A DNA stretch of 64,000 bases from Aphis gossypii. Its lineage: Eukaryota; Arthropoda; Insecta; Hemiptera; Aphididae. Positions 24,481-37,828 of this stretch are shown here, in pieces. The notes under the pieces are model-generated. The model was not told where the DNA came from, ran no database searches, and saw nothing but the letters and a program-made list of their open reading frames with translations. The DNA is taken from positions 36,477,213-36,541,212 of the forward strand of contig NC_065531.1 of assembly GCF_020184175.1 (NCBI RefSeq), read 5' to 3'. The translations under genes were made by a program, and so were the position numbers. Numbering within the stretch: the stretch's first letter is position 1; every line of letters begins with the position of its first letter.

Positions 24481-26900
24481 CTCGAATCAAATATTTTTAT
24501 TTCGATTCTACAGATCGATTACGTTTATTATTTATAGGAGTACTATTTATAAGCATCTTAACATAATATTATAATTTTGTGTTATTAAGTTGTATTATAT
24601 TATACTATATTATGTCAAGGTTATACTTATTTATGTTATTTACATTTTACTGATGATTTAAAATTATTCCGAATTATTGATTCTTCTAGTAAAATACCAA
24701 GAACTTCTCAAAAAAACCTTTAAAAAACTTGCACTATGCTTCGCTCATTTGTCTTTAAAATGCATATTTGATTTTAACTATATTATTTGAATCCCATACC
24801 TTATACCTGATCAAACTGGAGCCATTGAAGCAATTTAAAATCGGGTTTTATGATTTATAGCTTTAAGATATGAAATCCATCTTCCACAATATTATTAAAT
24901 TTACTTTTATTATCATATATTAAACAACACATTTTACATTAGGGTTAGATCTTTGAACGTTATTAAATTATTGAATAAAAATAAGCTTACCACAGACTTA
25001 TTATTACATTTTTACATGTACCCACTAGATATCTGATTATCGAACTAGACAAATATATATATAAGAGTACATTATATATGTTATTTATCATATTAATTGC
25101 ATCAAAAATATTTCTATGAATTAATTAATTGGTAGAAATGACTAATGAATTTTAAATGACTTCATTTTTATTATAAAATACCATTATAAATCAAAAATTA
25201 ATATTATTACATTATGAAAGAGGATTAAGTTAAAATTTAAATAAAAATTATAATCACTGACAATTTTTATAATACATTTATATTTTTAAGTATTCCTACC
25301 GGTTCTGCATTACACATTTACATATTATATTATGTTATTTGGGAACATTATAATTTACTATAATTCATCAAATCTAAATTGTTATGCATGTGTGAATATT
25401 ATGTTTTTTTTTTGTGATTAATCTCGTTTCATGACACCGACGATTACCGGTGAAAACGATGCCTGTCACGCAAACAACGTTATTTAATCACGAAGAAAAT
25501 TGTTTTTTGATGAAATAATATCACTCAAATGTGTAATCTAACCTTGGACACAAACGTTTCTAGTTGTTTTTTTATTTATTTTTTTACAACGAAGTTAGCT
25601 CTGTTTTTATATTTGCCATGTAGAATAAATATAATATCCTATGTTAACTTTATTTTTGTATAAATTACTATATTCTACCTACATTATAAACATGTTTTTT
25701 TTTTTTTTTTTTTAAATGAAAATCTAAACATGACAACTAGGTAATTGATAAAATGTTTGATCAATTTCATCTACTTTTTTATGTCGTATATGTTGATCAT
25801 TTAGATGCACATGAATAAAAATAAAACACACATAATTTAAAATATAAGAACATTATTCAACCGTAGTGTTCTATACAGCGACCACATAAAGCGGTAGAAC
25901 CCTTTTTCGTCTTCTCTTTTTTCTTATATAACTACTATCATAGTCTACTTTCCTATGTTGATATACATATTAACTTTTATTAACAAACTAATATAAGCTG
26001 ACTAAGACTTATTGCTAAATTTAGTTACTTATTACAAAATTGTATATTACAAATTTAGTTTTATACGTATCTAATTTAGTAAGAACAATTGTCATCCTGT
26101 CGCTTTTTAATGATTTGTTTTTGGTTATTACTGAATATGAAAAGTGAATTTCACCACAATACCATATAAGGGTTAAACTTTATACGAAATAAAAAATAAT
26201 TTAAAGAGTTTAGGTAACACCCTCACTAAATTATCTCTTTTTTAAATTCAATCATCGACTGAATGGGAATAAAATAAAACTAAATTGCCGTAAGCAATTA
26301 TTCTTAATAGCCAAATTGTCTTCATAAAATGTGCGTTTTAGCCGTATAAACCCCTATTTATAATTTGTATTATATATATGTATGTATATTATATATATAT
26401 ATTGGAATATAGATTAAACAATAAATCGAATTAAACAAATAAAATACTTCTATACCTCTATAATTATATTCGAAAAAAACTTTAAAAAGAAACTAATAAA
26501 ATGTTCCTCTACAACATTATTTCAAAATATAATATGGTTTGAATCCATGCATAAGTACTCTTAATCTAATATCACGTTTCAAGAAAAAGTTGCGATGTAA
26601 TAAAATAAGAATAAAATCTAGTTGATTAAAATTATAAATATATTATATGCAGCATGTTAAGAAATTTAATCGCATGTGAGTATATTTAATATTATGTAAA
26701 AATCAAGGATTTGTATTTTTAACATGTATTTGTATCATTGAACCTGTCTAACAAAAAATTAAATAATATAAAGTTATTTTTTTAATAACATTTATATTTA
26801 GTTTTAAATTTTAAATTTTATCAATACATCACAATTCAAAACCTGTTGATTTCTATAATTTAAATAAATAAAAGACCAATATTGACACAGTAAATTAATC
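24480..26900. other. AT-rich non-coding stretch
   Basis: No gene is supported. A T19 homopolymer occurs at 25,695-25,713. A less AT-biased patch at 25,420-25,500 (GACACCGACGATTACCGG) holds no open frame with splice sites. Confidence 0.5.
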
Positions 26901-26919
26901 AAAATTCAGTTTGGTTAAA

Positions 26920-28560
26920 ATATACGCTGCCTGGTGTTTTTTCTCTCGGAATCGAATGACCAAATAATGATTAAAGCGTATCCAAACAGCGATAAAAACC
27001 ATCTGGAATATATTTCAGCTCGACGTTACCTATCTACTTTTGTTGATATTTCATTTCAATTAGAATGTAAATCATAATGTTCAATATCGACGCAGCGCGG
27101 TGTATTGGCCGCATATATAATGTACATTATATTATATATACACCGAATAGTCGAGGTGATAATTCACAGGGTCTAAGCACGTGAATAGAATACAAATGAT
27201 TCGTTTGCTGGTAGAGAAAAAATGCATTTCAAAGGAAATATAAATATATATATACATATATATTATAAAACAAAAACAACCGAAGAGACACCACTTTCGC
27301 TTTGCCGTACCCTTTCGGAACCCTCCACATTTGCCATTATTTCGTGCACCCGAAACCAAATCAAACAAAATTCCTCACCCAATTTATTTTCGATAAAAAA
27401 CACTTTGCCAAATAATAATAACGACCCTTTTCAGCGTAAATCGATTAAAATCACGCGCACAAGACCCAACCCAGATCAAATGATGGATTTAAACCAATAA
27501 ACACGTTAACAGAAAAACAAAAGAACAGACGGATAAAGGACATTTTCAACTTTTGTTTGTTTTTTTTTAATACATTTTTCAATAAAATATAATAACATTA
27601 TAGTGTTGTAAATGGGCTTTACTGGAATTCGTACATATTTCAATACAATTCATGCAACAATCTAGATACTTTTTATTTGATAAACGGAAAATAACACCAA
27701 TACCTACGTAGGTATAATAATAATAGTTATGTTACATCGAGTTCTTACGTTTGTTATACTAAGTCTAACTCTAACCACTAAATTGTGCATAGGATCTCAG
27801 TCAATTTTTGTGGTCTATGGAATTAATTCTATTTTTACAAAGATCTCGCAGTCATTCTTACATGATAATTCGCATATATATATCTGGGGTATGTTATTAT
27901 CAATATAAGTGATGATGAACGAGAAATCGTTCATCACAGAAGTTCAATCAAAAATAATGACAACGAAAAAACAATCTTTTAGTTGTTTTTTATAGAACAT
28001 TTACGCAGGTATACTACTAGTACGCGTCTAGTAGTAGTTTTATTTTTTTTTTTATATTATATACAGCTTACTCGACAAATACATTTTTATCCACGTAACT
28101 GCAAAGCTGGTTGTAAACTTTACTTTTGTTAACCGTGATTTTTCGTTATTTTGATTTTAAAGATCTTGTTTATATATATACACGAGTATATATATATTAA
28201 TTATTCTTTTAGCGTTATTCTAAGATCATATCGTTATAGTCGTAGACGTTCAAACGGAACGAATAAAACGTCAAATGTAACGCAGAAGAAACGTTTTTAC
28301 GAATCACGAACCGACCGTATTTGAAAAGTAATTCGTAATAATAGAATCAATTCGGTCCACACCACTTCGACAAATTAAAAACACATGCACGCAATACTAT
28401 ACATGTGATCATCAATCCCTCTACGATGAAAATGTTACGAAAAACAAAGTAAACACGTTTGTTCTATTTTCAAGCCGTTTGATTCAGTGAACAGAGAAAA
28501 ACAACATCTGACACAGAATTAGTTAACACATTTTTCTAATTTGTTTTTTGATACAGCGAC
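26920..28560. other. Two GC-richer islands, no defensible gene
   Basis: Richer blocks lie at about 26,930-27,520 and 27,990-28,520. The 92-codon frame at 27,222-27,500 (+) includes PLSLCRTLSEPSTFAIIS and then becomes Asn/Pro/Lys-rich. It overlaps a minus-strand frame at 27,132-27,368 and a TATA microsatellite, so neither is called. At 28,022-28,041 a small palindromic pair (TACTAGTACGCG and CGTCTAGTAGTA) is visible. Confidence 0.35.
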
Positions 28561-31500
28561 AGTTATAGCTTTTACTGATCAAAAAAATTTCCATAATATT
28601 AAGTATCACAGCTCCTCGCTTTTTTCATTATAGTTTTTATCAATCATAGTATAATATACTATAATTGTATTATACAACATACTAATATTATACTTAATAT
28701 TAAATTACTATTGTGTGTAGTAGGTAGTAGGTACATTAAAATACAGTTGCATAGAACTTATGGAAATATGATAATATATAAAGTCATCAGTAAATTTTGT
28801 TTGATATTATATTAATTACTTTAAAAGTCTCAATATAAATTTGAAAAAGAAATATGTAAATAAACATTATAATTTGTTATACATTTACATGTAAATTCCA
28901 TATTATTGGTTAGGTTAACTCCAATGTGCACATTAATATGTTTATAACTTACTATAGCTCAAAACTGGGTGAAAACTAAGCATTTTATTGAAATATTAAT
29001 ATATCGTTGGCATCTTGGACTTCGATGTTCATAGTCAGTACATTGTTCAGAGAACACGAAGTGGATGTGAAGTATCCCATTCAATGTGAGGTTGATGCTT
29101 TTATTCTCAAAAATATTAATTGTAATACTCGGGGTGAATGCTATTCCAACATAATCTTGTAGTCATGTTCTATGTATTATAATTATCATTCATCTGAGAA
29201 TGAAGTCTCGTATGAATAGAACTACATTACATTATTATTATAATATTTTTAATATGATTACATTTTTTTTTTCAAACGAGGAATATAATGCATTCAAAAG
29301 ATATCTGTTTGTGCAATTTTATATTTATATACTTATACTCTATATAATACGCAGATAATTTACTTTCAAAAAATTTTGTATTTTTATATATAAGAAATTA
29401 AACAAATATTTTGTCTGATAATTAATATAGGTACTTTCCATATGACCTGTGCTAATATTGAATAATATGTATTTACCACTTAAACTATTTATTTTTATTT
29501 TTATATAAAGCGAAAAAAATATCAGAAGTTAAACTCACGGGTTGCCTCCTCTCTCATGTCTTCATGTATATGTATAACATTTATTTTTGTAATTTGTTCA
29601 TAATATAATTATATTTATTGATTATTATCATCAACATAGTATAATAAATAATATGTACATTTATTTGGAATCAAACAAATTCACCAATTTAAATAAAATA
29701 TAATTTCTAAGTATTGTATTTTTTAAAAAAAAGTTAAAATAGATCAAAAAATATTTTTCAATTGAGTTGTTACTTTGTAGTAATACTTATAAATTATATT
29801 ATATACATATATATTAAATAACCTCCAAGTAAGTTATTAAAACGAACGACCTTAAAATTATAAAAATAATATTATATGAATGTAAACGGTAATAATTAAA
29901 ACATGTATTTGATTTAAACATAATGTTGTATGTGGCATTTGCCAACAAATAATAATAGAAAAATGTTACTTCTTTGTTTAAATTGCATAATATTAGGCCA
30001 ATGAAGCAAATGAGCTGAGGCAGCACATTGTAAAATAATATTTAAGGACGTAAGCACCACAAGATAGGGACAGTACGGGTTTCGAGTGAGAGACGGCACA
30101 CGTTCTTATTTTTGTGTGTTTGTTTGTGTGAATAATAAAGAAATCCAAAATAGTGTGAATTGTTCTTTAATCTTTTTGTGTACCATCGAGATATAGACAT
30201 ACTACAATAATATATTCCTAAAATAGTCAAATATAATTAATCATTAAAAAAATAATAATTATATATTATTAACTACACCTATATATATATATATACCTAC
30301 TTTTGACGTTTTCATATAATCTTAACTTCATAAATTTGTTATCTTTGTTAATTGTGTATCATTTAACTTCTATTAAACATTTATTTTAAAACTCGCACAG
30401 TACTTAGGTATACTATTATTATTATTATAACACATTAACATCAATCTAGGAATACGTTACTATTTTGTTCATGATTTTTTTACCTAATACAATCAAAAAT
30501 GTAAAACGTCTTTTAAAGTTTACATAAAAACTTCATACGTAGGTATCACATATTATGTCAATATTGGTTTAACAGTTACACATATCATGCCATGTTTAAT
30601 GACGGATATTTGAGAACTATGTGTGAATCAAAAAAATAAAAACCTCTTTTTCTCAATATGTTGTAATAAAATAATATTGATCAACTTTAACTTAATATAC
30701 ATATTACCATTTATGTACAAATCAATTGTATTCATCTAAAAATCTGTAAAGGTCTATACCCGATGGATTATGACTCGATGATATTTGTTGAAAAGAACCC
30801 TGAAATTGAAATATGGACAAGTTGGTATAATATTATACTCTAAAAACTAGTGACAATTACTTTAGAATGACAATTTCTGTAATACGATTAACGTTTCAAA
30901 TTCATTATATGTACAAACTACAAAGGTTTGCATACATCTAGGTCTTCATAGACTTATGAGTAATTGTTTATAATTTTATTTATTAATTTAGCGTATGGTA
31001 ATTAATAATTTTGATACATTTGCATACACAATTATAATTAAATTCGTGTTCTATATTTGTCAATAAATATTAATTTATGAATCGCATGATTTTATAAGGT
31101 AATATATTGACTATGTTCTTATATGATTTGATACACAATTTAAACTTTAAATTAGATAATTCATTGTTAATATTTGGTATTTTAAATGCATATTTATTTT
31201 AAATGTTATTCTTGTTACATCGTTTTTTTTTTCATTTAGGCCTTAAATACTTTAAATTTAAAAATAAAAAATTATACTCTGCTTAAAATCATAAAATGTA
31301 GTTTTACAAGTTAAAACAAATCATACTTGAATATTTATCATCGTATAATAATAATTAAAAACTCAACATTATTATTTTAATCTTGTAATAAAGAAATAAT
31401 AAGTTATTGTATTTTAGGCAGTTACAAAACTTTCTAATAAAGCTCTTTACTTTTATGCGTGGTTACTTATTACATCGAAAAACAATAAACTTGTGAAAGT

Positions 31501-31955
31501 AAGTTTAACTTCACCTACATTTACTGTAAGTAAACTATTCAATCTAGCTTAAAATGTATGTAAAAATAAAATATGATTGATATTAATTTTAATTTTGATT
31601 ACATAGAAGTATTTCACTACAGTTTAATAATGAGTTACAGGTAATATTTTAAAGTACTTACTAAGTACAGTAGTTCCGTGTCTAGTTCAAATTCCGGCAA
31701 TTATGCAGTAATAGATACTTATTCAAACAATAAGAATATAAACAAAAATACAAGTAAAACAATAATTAGCAATTGTTGATAAATAAGTAAAAAAAAAAAA
31801 ACACATAATAAACAATTTACGTTACAAAAACATGATTATGTTTGTTACAATATTTGGGTAGGTAAAAGTAAAATGTTTAGAGTTGAATATTTTGAAAAAA
31901 ATAAGTTAATTTACTTAAACTTTAAATTGTAATCTTATGTACAATCACATACATA

Positions 31956-31975
31956 ATATATATATATATATATAT
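31956..31975. repeat. (AT)10 microsatellite
   Basis: Alternating AT run of 20 bases, uninterrupted. Confidence 0.9.
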
Positions 31976-32035
31976 TTTACTTATATTATAATATAAAATA
32001 ATTCATTCTTAGGTATAAGTCATATATTTCATTAA

Positions 32036-32052
32036 ATCGTCCACTGGACGAT
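32036..32052. other. Perfect 17-base palindrome
   Basis: ATCGTCCACTGGACGAT is self-complementary with a single central C. It contains CpG and is GC-richer than its surroundings, as expected of a dyad protein-binding site, though no known factor is assigned. Confidence 0.6.
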
Positions 32053-33190
32053 CTTAATGTTTAATAAAATGTTTAATATAATATCAAAACACGAAAAACA
32101 GAGATATAAGTGACTCTATATTATTATCTCTTATTTTAATAACTTGACGTGTTCTTGTCGCTGATTATTGTATTACGCTCTTAAATGGTAAACTTTGTTA
32201 TAGTTTCATCAAAAGTTTAATTATTTAAACCATAAACATAATATGTGTTTATTTTTCAATAAAAGTTTAAACATAAGAAAATATATTATTTAGGTTAGTA
32301 AGTAAAATACTATTTTTGTTAATTATTATTTTAAACACAGTACATACTTAATTTCAATATTTCATCTAAACTAAACTATATTAAAACACACTTCTTAGTA
32401 AAAATTAAACAAAAATATTTATATACCTAATACCTATTTTATGTAATAAGTGTAATGAGATTATAAACTTTAAAATTGTCGTTTTTTTATATAAGTATTA
32501 ATTAATACAAAACAATAACTATAAATGTAGTTTTTAATATAGTTAAAAAATATTAAATAGTATCTAGAGATTATAACAATGCAGCTTAATTTTATAACTA
32601 ATCAAATAATTTTCCTAAAATATATTATGTGTATAAAAATATTTTTCCTTTTACGTAATTTGTATTGGAACAGAATGAAAAGGTTAGATTATGTATTTTG
32701 AAACAAATACTAGCTGACGCGTAGTGTTAATATGATTAGGATAATAAAATCATAGCATGTTTGCTTACAATTAATATATATTAGATTTTTCCAAAATAAT
32801 AAATGTATTAATGTTTAATATAAGTTAAAATAGCTTAGGTCGTAAGTTATTAATAAAGATAAAGAATTACGTATTGATATGAAATGAATAAATTTATTTT
32901 ATTTTAACAAATAATTGTTTTAAGTAATAATCCTCATAAAGATCAGTAACATTTTGTATACTTACTATCATTAGTATTATTAACGATCATATTATGTTTT
33001 ATTTTTAAATTTATAAAGAAGTTATTAGCTGATACAGTTTATCACGTATATACATTTATAAATTAATTTAATTTAAATTTAAAATGTATGTTTATGTCTT
33101 AATTTAGTATATGATCAATATGTTTGTCTATAAATCTTTCTTGGCCATCACTTGTCCGTTTGTGATCCGAATGAATTCTTTTGAAAACAG

Positions 33191-33243
33191 TTGATTATAA
33201 AGCCGTCTTCTCTGGATATTACGGATGACTGGTTTAGATCAAA
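33191..33243 (+). CDS. Candidate 53-base internal exon of the 45.5 kb gene
   Basis: An acceptor (ATTCTTTTGAAAACAG) precedes the segment and a strong donor (AAA followed by GTAAGA) ends it. Only one frame is open: LIIKPSSLDITDDWFRS plus two bases AA. A TGA sits in frame a few bases upstream, so the exon must start after 33,184, which fits the acceptor at 33,190. The exon starts in phase 0 and leaves two bases. The terminal exon at 45,501 begins with exactly one completing base, so the two can join in frame with an Asn at the junction. Phase agreement alone has a one-in-three chance, and the intron would be 12.3 kb with two mobile elements inside it. Confidence 0.33.
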
Positions 33244-34860
33244 GTAAGACACTATTAGATTTCTCTATTTTTAATTTTTTTTTTTTTTTTATGTTATAAA
33301 TTAAACCATTACATTCGACCACTAAATGATGTTATTATATTAATAGTTATTTTTAAATTTTACTTCAATATCTAAGGACATGATTCTAATTTGTACTTAT
33401 GTGTTATTATATGCGTATTACACATATGATCAAAAGGAGTTTACGACAATGTTCAAAAGATTGTCGAAGTGCTTGTTAGATTTATACACCGTTTTAAGTG
33501 ACTCTTTACAATCAATATAATGTCCTTTGACAGACTACCATACGATTACAGTAATACGGTGGAATTTATTTTATTGTATGTATATTTCTCTAGAATAACT
33601 CTAGAAGCATAACACTCAAAGCTCATTTTTTAATAAAATCATGTTTTCATTGCTTTTATTAAAAATGTAATTCTATATGAGTATATTTGTTCATAGTGAT
33701 AATATTATCGGCAATATTTTGTGAGTTAAATATTAAATTCCGAATTATCATTTAGGAAATATTATTAAAATTGAATCAATAAAAAATTTTCCATAGAAGG
33801 TACAACTTAAATAATATATACTATACGGCTATCCTATGTAACAAATATGAAATATTTATAAAATGTAAACAAAATAATCAAAGAATTAAGGTCAATTTCC
33901 GTTTTTTTATTTTATTTTTGTTACTTCTAAATAAGGACTTAGATTATTATACCTCTCAGCATGAAGGAAGAAGGTAAATATAAATCCATCAATGTCTTAG
34001 TAATCTAATTAGGTGATTTTATAGTTCCCTCAGCAATCGAGTACAATTACAATATATATATATACCTATGTAAATATATACGATATACATACATATTTTA
34101 TTCTTTCTACGTTTATTGTGTTCAACGAACATATAAACACATTTTATTAATATAACGAATTATGTATGAATTACAAATAATAATTTATACTTGAGAAATA
34201 ATATCCAAATCATTTTACATTCGCTCTACGCCATGATGTTTAGATAAATAATGGATCACTGTGAATGATTTATTAAACAGAACGCGGATTTCGCGAAAGC
34301 ACGTATGTGCCCTCAACGTATATCGCAGTTCAGATTGTCAATGTCATTGTGTTATTATAAAATGTTATGTTAATTTGAATTATAAATTATATTGTGATCA
34401 TGTATTCGCAATCATATAGAAGTACTTAATGTATGTATAAATATTATTTTTACTGATGGGTGGTAAATATGCACGCAATAAAATATCAATAATTTTCAAT
34501 TCATTTTTAGGTATTTAATCTGAAATATTGTATATTTGTATATACTGATTAAACTGGTGTATTATCCAACACAGCAATTATAGTGCATCAAAGATGTTGT
34601 TATCAGAATAACATAACCTCTTAACTACTTAAGTCACCCAAGGCGTGTTTGCTATATGTTACACATTTCGTAGTATAATTTTGTATATTATTAATGATAC
34701 AGGTGGTTTTGTGCTTCAATGTATGCGAGCAATGTTTATTTTTCACATTTGTGGTCATATAACATTAAATCCGTTAATACTAATATGTATTATAATCATA
34801 ATATAATTATTGTAATAAACAATCAAATAGATAAAATACGATGAAAAACTTTTTCGTAAA
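33244..34860. other. AT-rich non-coding stretch, possibly intron
   Basis: No gene or element could be supported. A mildly GC-richer patch occurs at 34,270-34,330. If the exon at 33,191 is real, this is the start of the intron leading to the terminal exon. Confidence 0.45.
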
Positions 34861-34864
34861 TTAA

Positions 34865-35231
34865 TCTAGACACGCGGTAGCGTGTCAAGCCAAGTTCTAG
34901 CTACAGAACTAGCGAGCAGCACCGTGTGTAATATTACACGAACCATTTGGAGCCACTTTTGACCCCCTCATAACTCAAAAACTATTCCACATAAACATGT
35001 CAAATTTGGCTCATATATTGAGACTTACGAGATACATATGTTTTCCAAATTTCATAAACATACCTCAAACCGTTATTTAGATATTAACGTCCCAAAATCG
35101 TCATTTTTATGACTGACTGACTTACCTATAGATCAAAATTCTAACCCAGTTCCAGATGACCTAGAAAGTTCAAATTTGGCATACAGATAGGTAGTTAGGT
35201 TAATACAAAGGAAAAAATCAGAAACTTGAAG
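34865..35231 (+). mobile_element. Helitron-like non-autonomous repeat (candidate)
   Basis: The block starts with TC directly after an A and is followed by three palindromes in a row: GACACGC-GGTA-GCGTGTC (34,869-34,886), AGTTCT-AGCTAC-AGAACT (34,893-34,910) and the 14-base GTGTAATATTACAC (34,926-34,939). The body reads through phrases typical of dispersed insect repeats (TGACCCCCTCATAACTC, TTCAAATTTGGCATACAG). It is non-coding and clearly GC-richer than its flanks. A TC start with terminal hairpins suggests a Helitron or Helentron-type end, but no CTRR terminus was located and the right boundary (about 35,231, where A/T low complexity begins) is uncertain. It may also be the end of another class of element. 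Confidence 0.5.
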
Positions 35232-35232
35232 A

Positions 35233-35427
35233 TTTTTAATTTTTAATTTTTTTTAATTTTTTAATTTTTAATTTTTTATCAATTGATTTTATTATAATTT
35301 TGCAATTAATTATCTATTATGTTTTATTTTACAATTAATTAATTAATTGCCTCTGCTTTAATGTAGTGTTGACTTAAATTGAAAAATTAAATTAAAAAAT
35401 TAAAAAAAAAATTAAAATAAAATTAAT

Positions 35428-35458
<31 letters not shown>

Positions 35459-35460
35459 TT
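35233..35460. repeat. AT-only fold-back low-complexity stretch
   Basis: A run of (TTTTTAA)-type words at 35,233-35,281 is answered by (AAAAATTAAA)-type words at 35,380-35,455, so the two arms can pair as an imperfect inverted repeat around a spacer containing AATTAATTAATTAATTG. It directly follows the Helitron-like block and may be its expanded tail. Confidence 0.6.
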
Positions 35461-35570
35461 TTTTTTTATACTTATGTAGGAAAATACAATAGTTTATTAA
35501 AAACCATTTGAAAATTATTTCAATATGATTTAATAGTTATTAATAATTTACTTACAAAAAAGTAATGATA

Positions 35571-36006
35571 TCCCAACAAAACATAAATGTAAAATGATAG
35601 CCAAGTTCAATTAAATAATATGCTTTGGTTGTTGACTTCGACGACAAAAGAAGTGAGATCTAATTGGATGCCAAGTTCAATGGTCAGTCCTAAAATTTAT
35701 TTATAACAACATAAAATATAATTTCTTCTTATCACTTAGAATAATGTTTTGAAGCCTAAGGTCTGACTTGGCTAGTTTCCATATACGAATTATGTTATAG
35801 GCTTCGCAAGTTCTAAAGTTGTAAGTTCTTTTTTATCCTTCTAAAAATTTGGCTTGCTGGTAGAAACTTGCTATCGAACACAGTGCTCTTCCATGACTGT
35901 TTTGGTTGGTACTTAATAATAATTCGTATACGACAACTAAGTCAACAACCAAAGCATATTATTTAATTGAACTTGGCTATCATTTTACATTTATGTTTTG
36001 TTGGGA
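35571..36006. mobile_element. Tc1/mariner-type MITE
   Basis: Left end TCCCAACAAAACATAAATG and right end CATTTATGTTTTGTTGGGA belong to a perfect inverted repeat of 71 bases when flanking ATA/TAT is counted (35,568-35,638 and 35,939-36,009). The element proper has about 68-base perfect terminal repeats. It is bounded by TA on each side (35,569-35,570 and 36,007-36,008), the target duplication expected of the Tc1/mariner superfamily. The 300-base interior has no coding frame, so it is non-autonomous. The identity of the two arms suggests a young insertion, or gene conversion between arms. It sits about 340 bases after the Helitron-like block. Confidence 0.85.
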
Positions 36007-37804
36007 TATGTTTTACACGATTCGCTGTCCATACTGTTTCGTATCTTTGTTATTTTTTTTTATCTCTTCTTAAATTTTCAACTATTATATTTAGTTGTAA
36101 GTAGTTTGATAGTTTTTTTATATTTTCAACAAAAATTAAATCATTTTATCGTAATACAATAGTGAAATAAATTACTGAATTAGCATTATCAAAAAATATT
36201 TCATGAAGTATACTTATTAATATTGACTAACAGACCATTTTTGCTCATAATTATTTTAATCGTATTCAAAAATTCATTATTGAATTCAAATGTAATAAAA
36301 ACATTGTAATGCTTTGCTCAATGACGAGATACATTCAATACCAACTGCTCAGCATAACAATTACCCAAGTTACTATTAGTTATCACTATTTTTATTTTTA
36401 ATGTTGTAACATGGCTATGTATAAGCATCCGTATTTCTATTGAAAAATTTCTTGGAAATACGCATTGATTTTGATGAATTAATTATATCTAATTTTGCTA
36501 TTATTTTAATCAGAACTTAAAACATAAATAATATATTTAATTTTTATAACGTTTTTTTACTATTTGTTTTTTTTCTTATTTATTTGATTTAAAGAGGATA
36601 GTAGATATTTAGTTTAATAATAAATATTATTTAATATATTCTAGAGAAAAAAGTGAAAGTACAATAAAATCAAACACACTTGATGATTTTATTCTTAACC
36701 AAATTTAAACGTAAACAAATACCACTAATCTTACATAGAAAATAGACTGACAGTTTAAACATTAATTTGAAATCTACTGTAGCTTTACAATTCAACCGGT
36801 AGCTTCGTCAACTGTCACATCCAATAGTATTTGACTCTAATAGGTTTTCAGACCCACATCAACGATAATTATTTCAGTTTAATTTATAATGTACAAACGC
36901 AATATGTCCAGCTAGGGGCATTTGCATATCCGTAAATGTTTGAAAAACTATAATATTATCTCATTATAAACATATTAAAGTACACGAGAATATATAGAGA
37001 ACATTCAACACTTCGGAATTTATTAAAAAAAAAAAAACTAGCAGCAATAATGTATGGTGTTTGATGTCCATAATTGTCGTAAAATATTTTGTTTGTTATT
37101 TATATGATATACCAGTGTTGGATAAAACAATATTAAATCATAAAATTGGTTAAGTTCTATCATGGTTAATCAGTAAATCAGTTATACATTTTGAGACTAT
37201 TGATGAAATTTAGTTATTTATAATACAACTACCAATAAATTAAATAATTTTTATTGCTGAATTCACTATTCTATGTTTTGTTATGTATAAAACATAAACC
37301 GTAAAAGTTCTATAGTGCATCATGAATGTTTACAATCTGAAAAAGTCCTAAAAAAATTGTGATTTGAGACAGTAACCACGTATCATTTAACCGGTGACGC
37401 TTTTTTATTGAAGTGGGCTGGTTTCATACATTTATATTTTGAACTTGAATACGTATTAAACAATATGAATTAAAGGATAAATTTAACAAACAAAAAAAGT
37501 GGAAATTGTGATTTTTTTTAGAAGTATGTATTGTATATTGTATACCTAGTATAAAGAAACGTATAAAACATAGGAAAAAAATAATAAAAATAAAAAAAAA
37601 TACGAATATTTATATGAATAATGAATAAATAATATAAATAATTTATTATGCAAATATATATAAAATTTGGATATAGAAATTGAATGTATTAAATTCAATA
37701 TCATCACTCAGTAATGACTTAATAAAAAGCTGATTATTGAACATTGAAGTTTTTTAGTTATAAGTCACTATTTTTAACTCGAATAAACATTTAGTTTGAT
37801 AATA

Positions 37805-37828
37805 ATATATTATATTATATTATATTAT
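37805..37828. repeat. (ATATT)n microsatellite
   Basis: About five tandem copies of a five-base ATATT unit. Confidence 0.8.

Larger units (their letters stand above)
28560..33180. other. Long AT-rich non-coding stretch
   Basis: No gene is supported. The minus-strand frames at 29,814-30,230 overlap one another in different phases and lack splice support. A (TA)n run lies at 31,956-31,975 and a perfect 17-base palindrome at 32,036-32,052. Confidence 0.5.
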
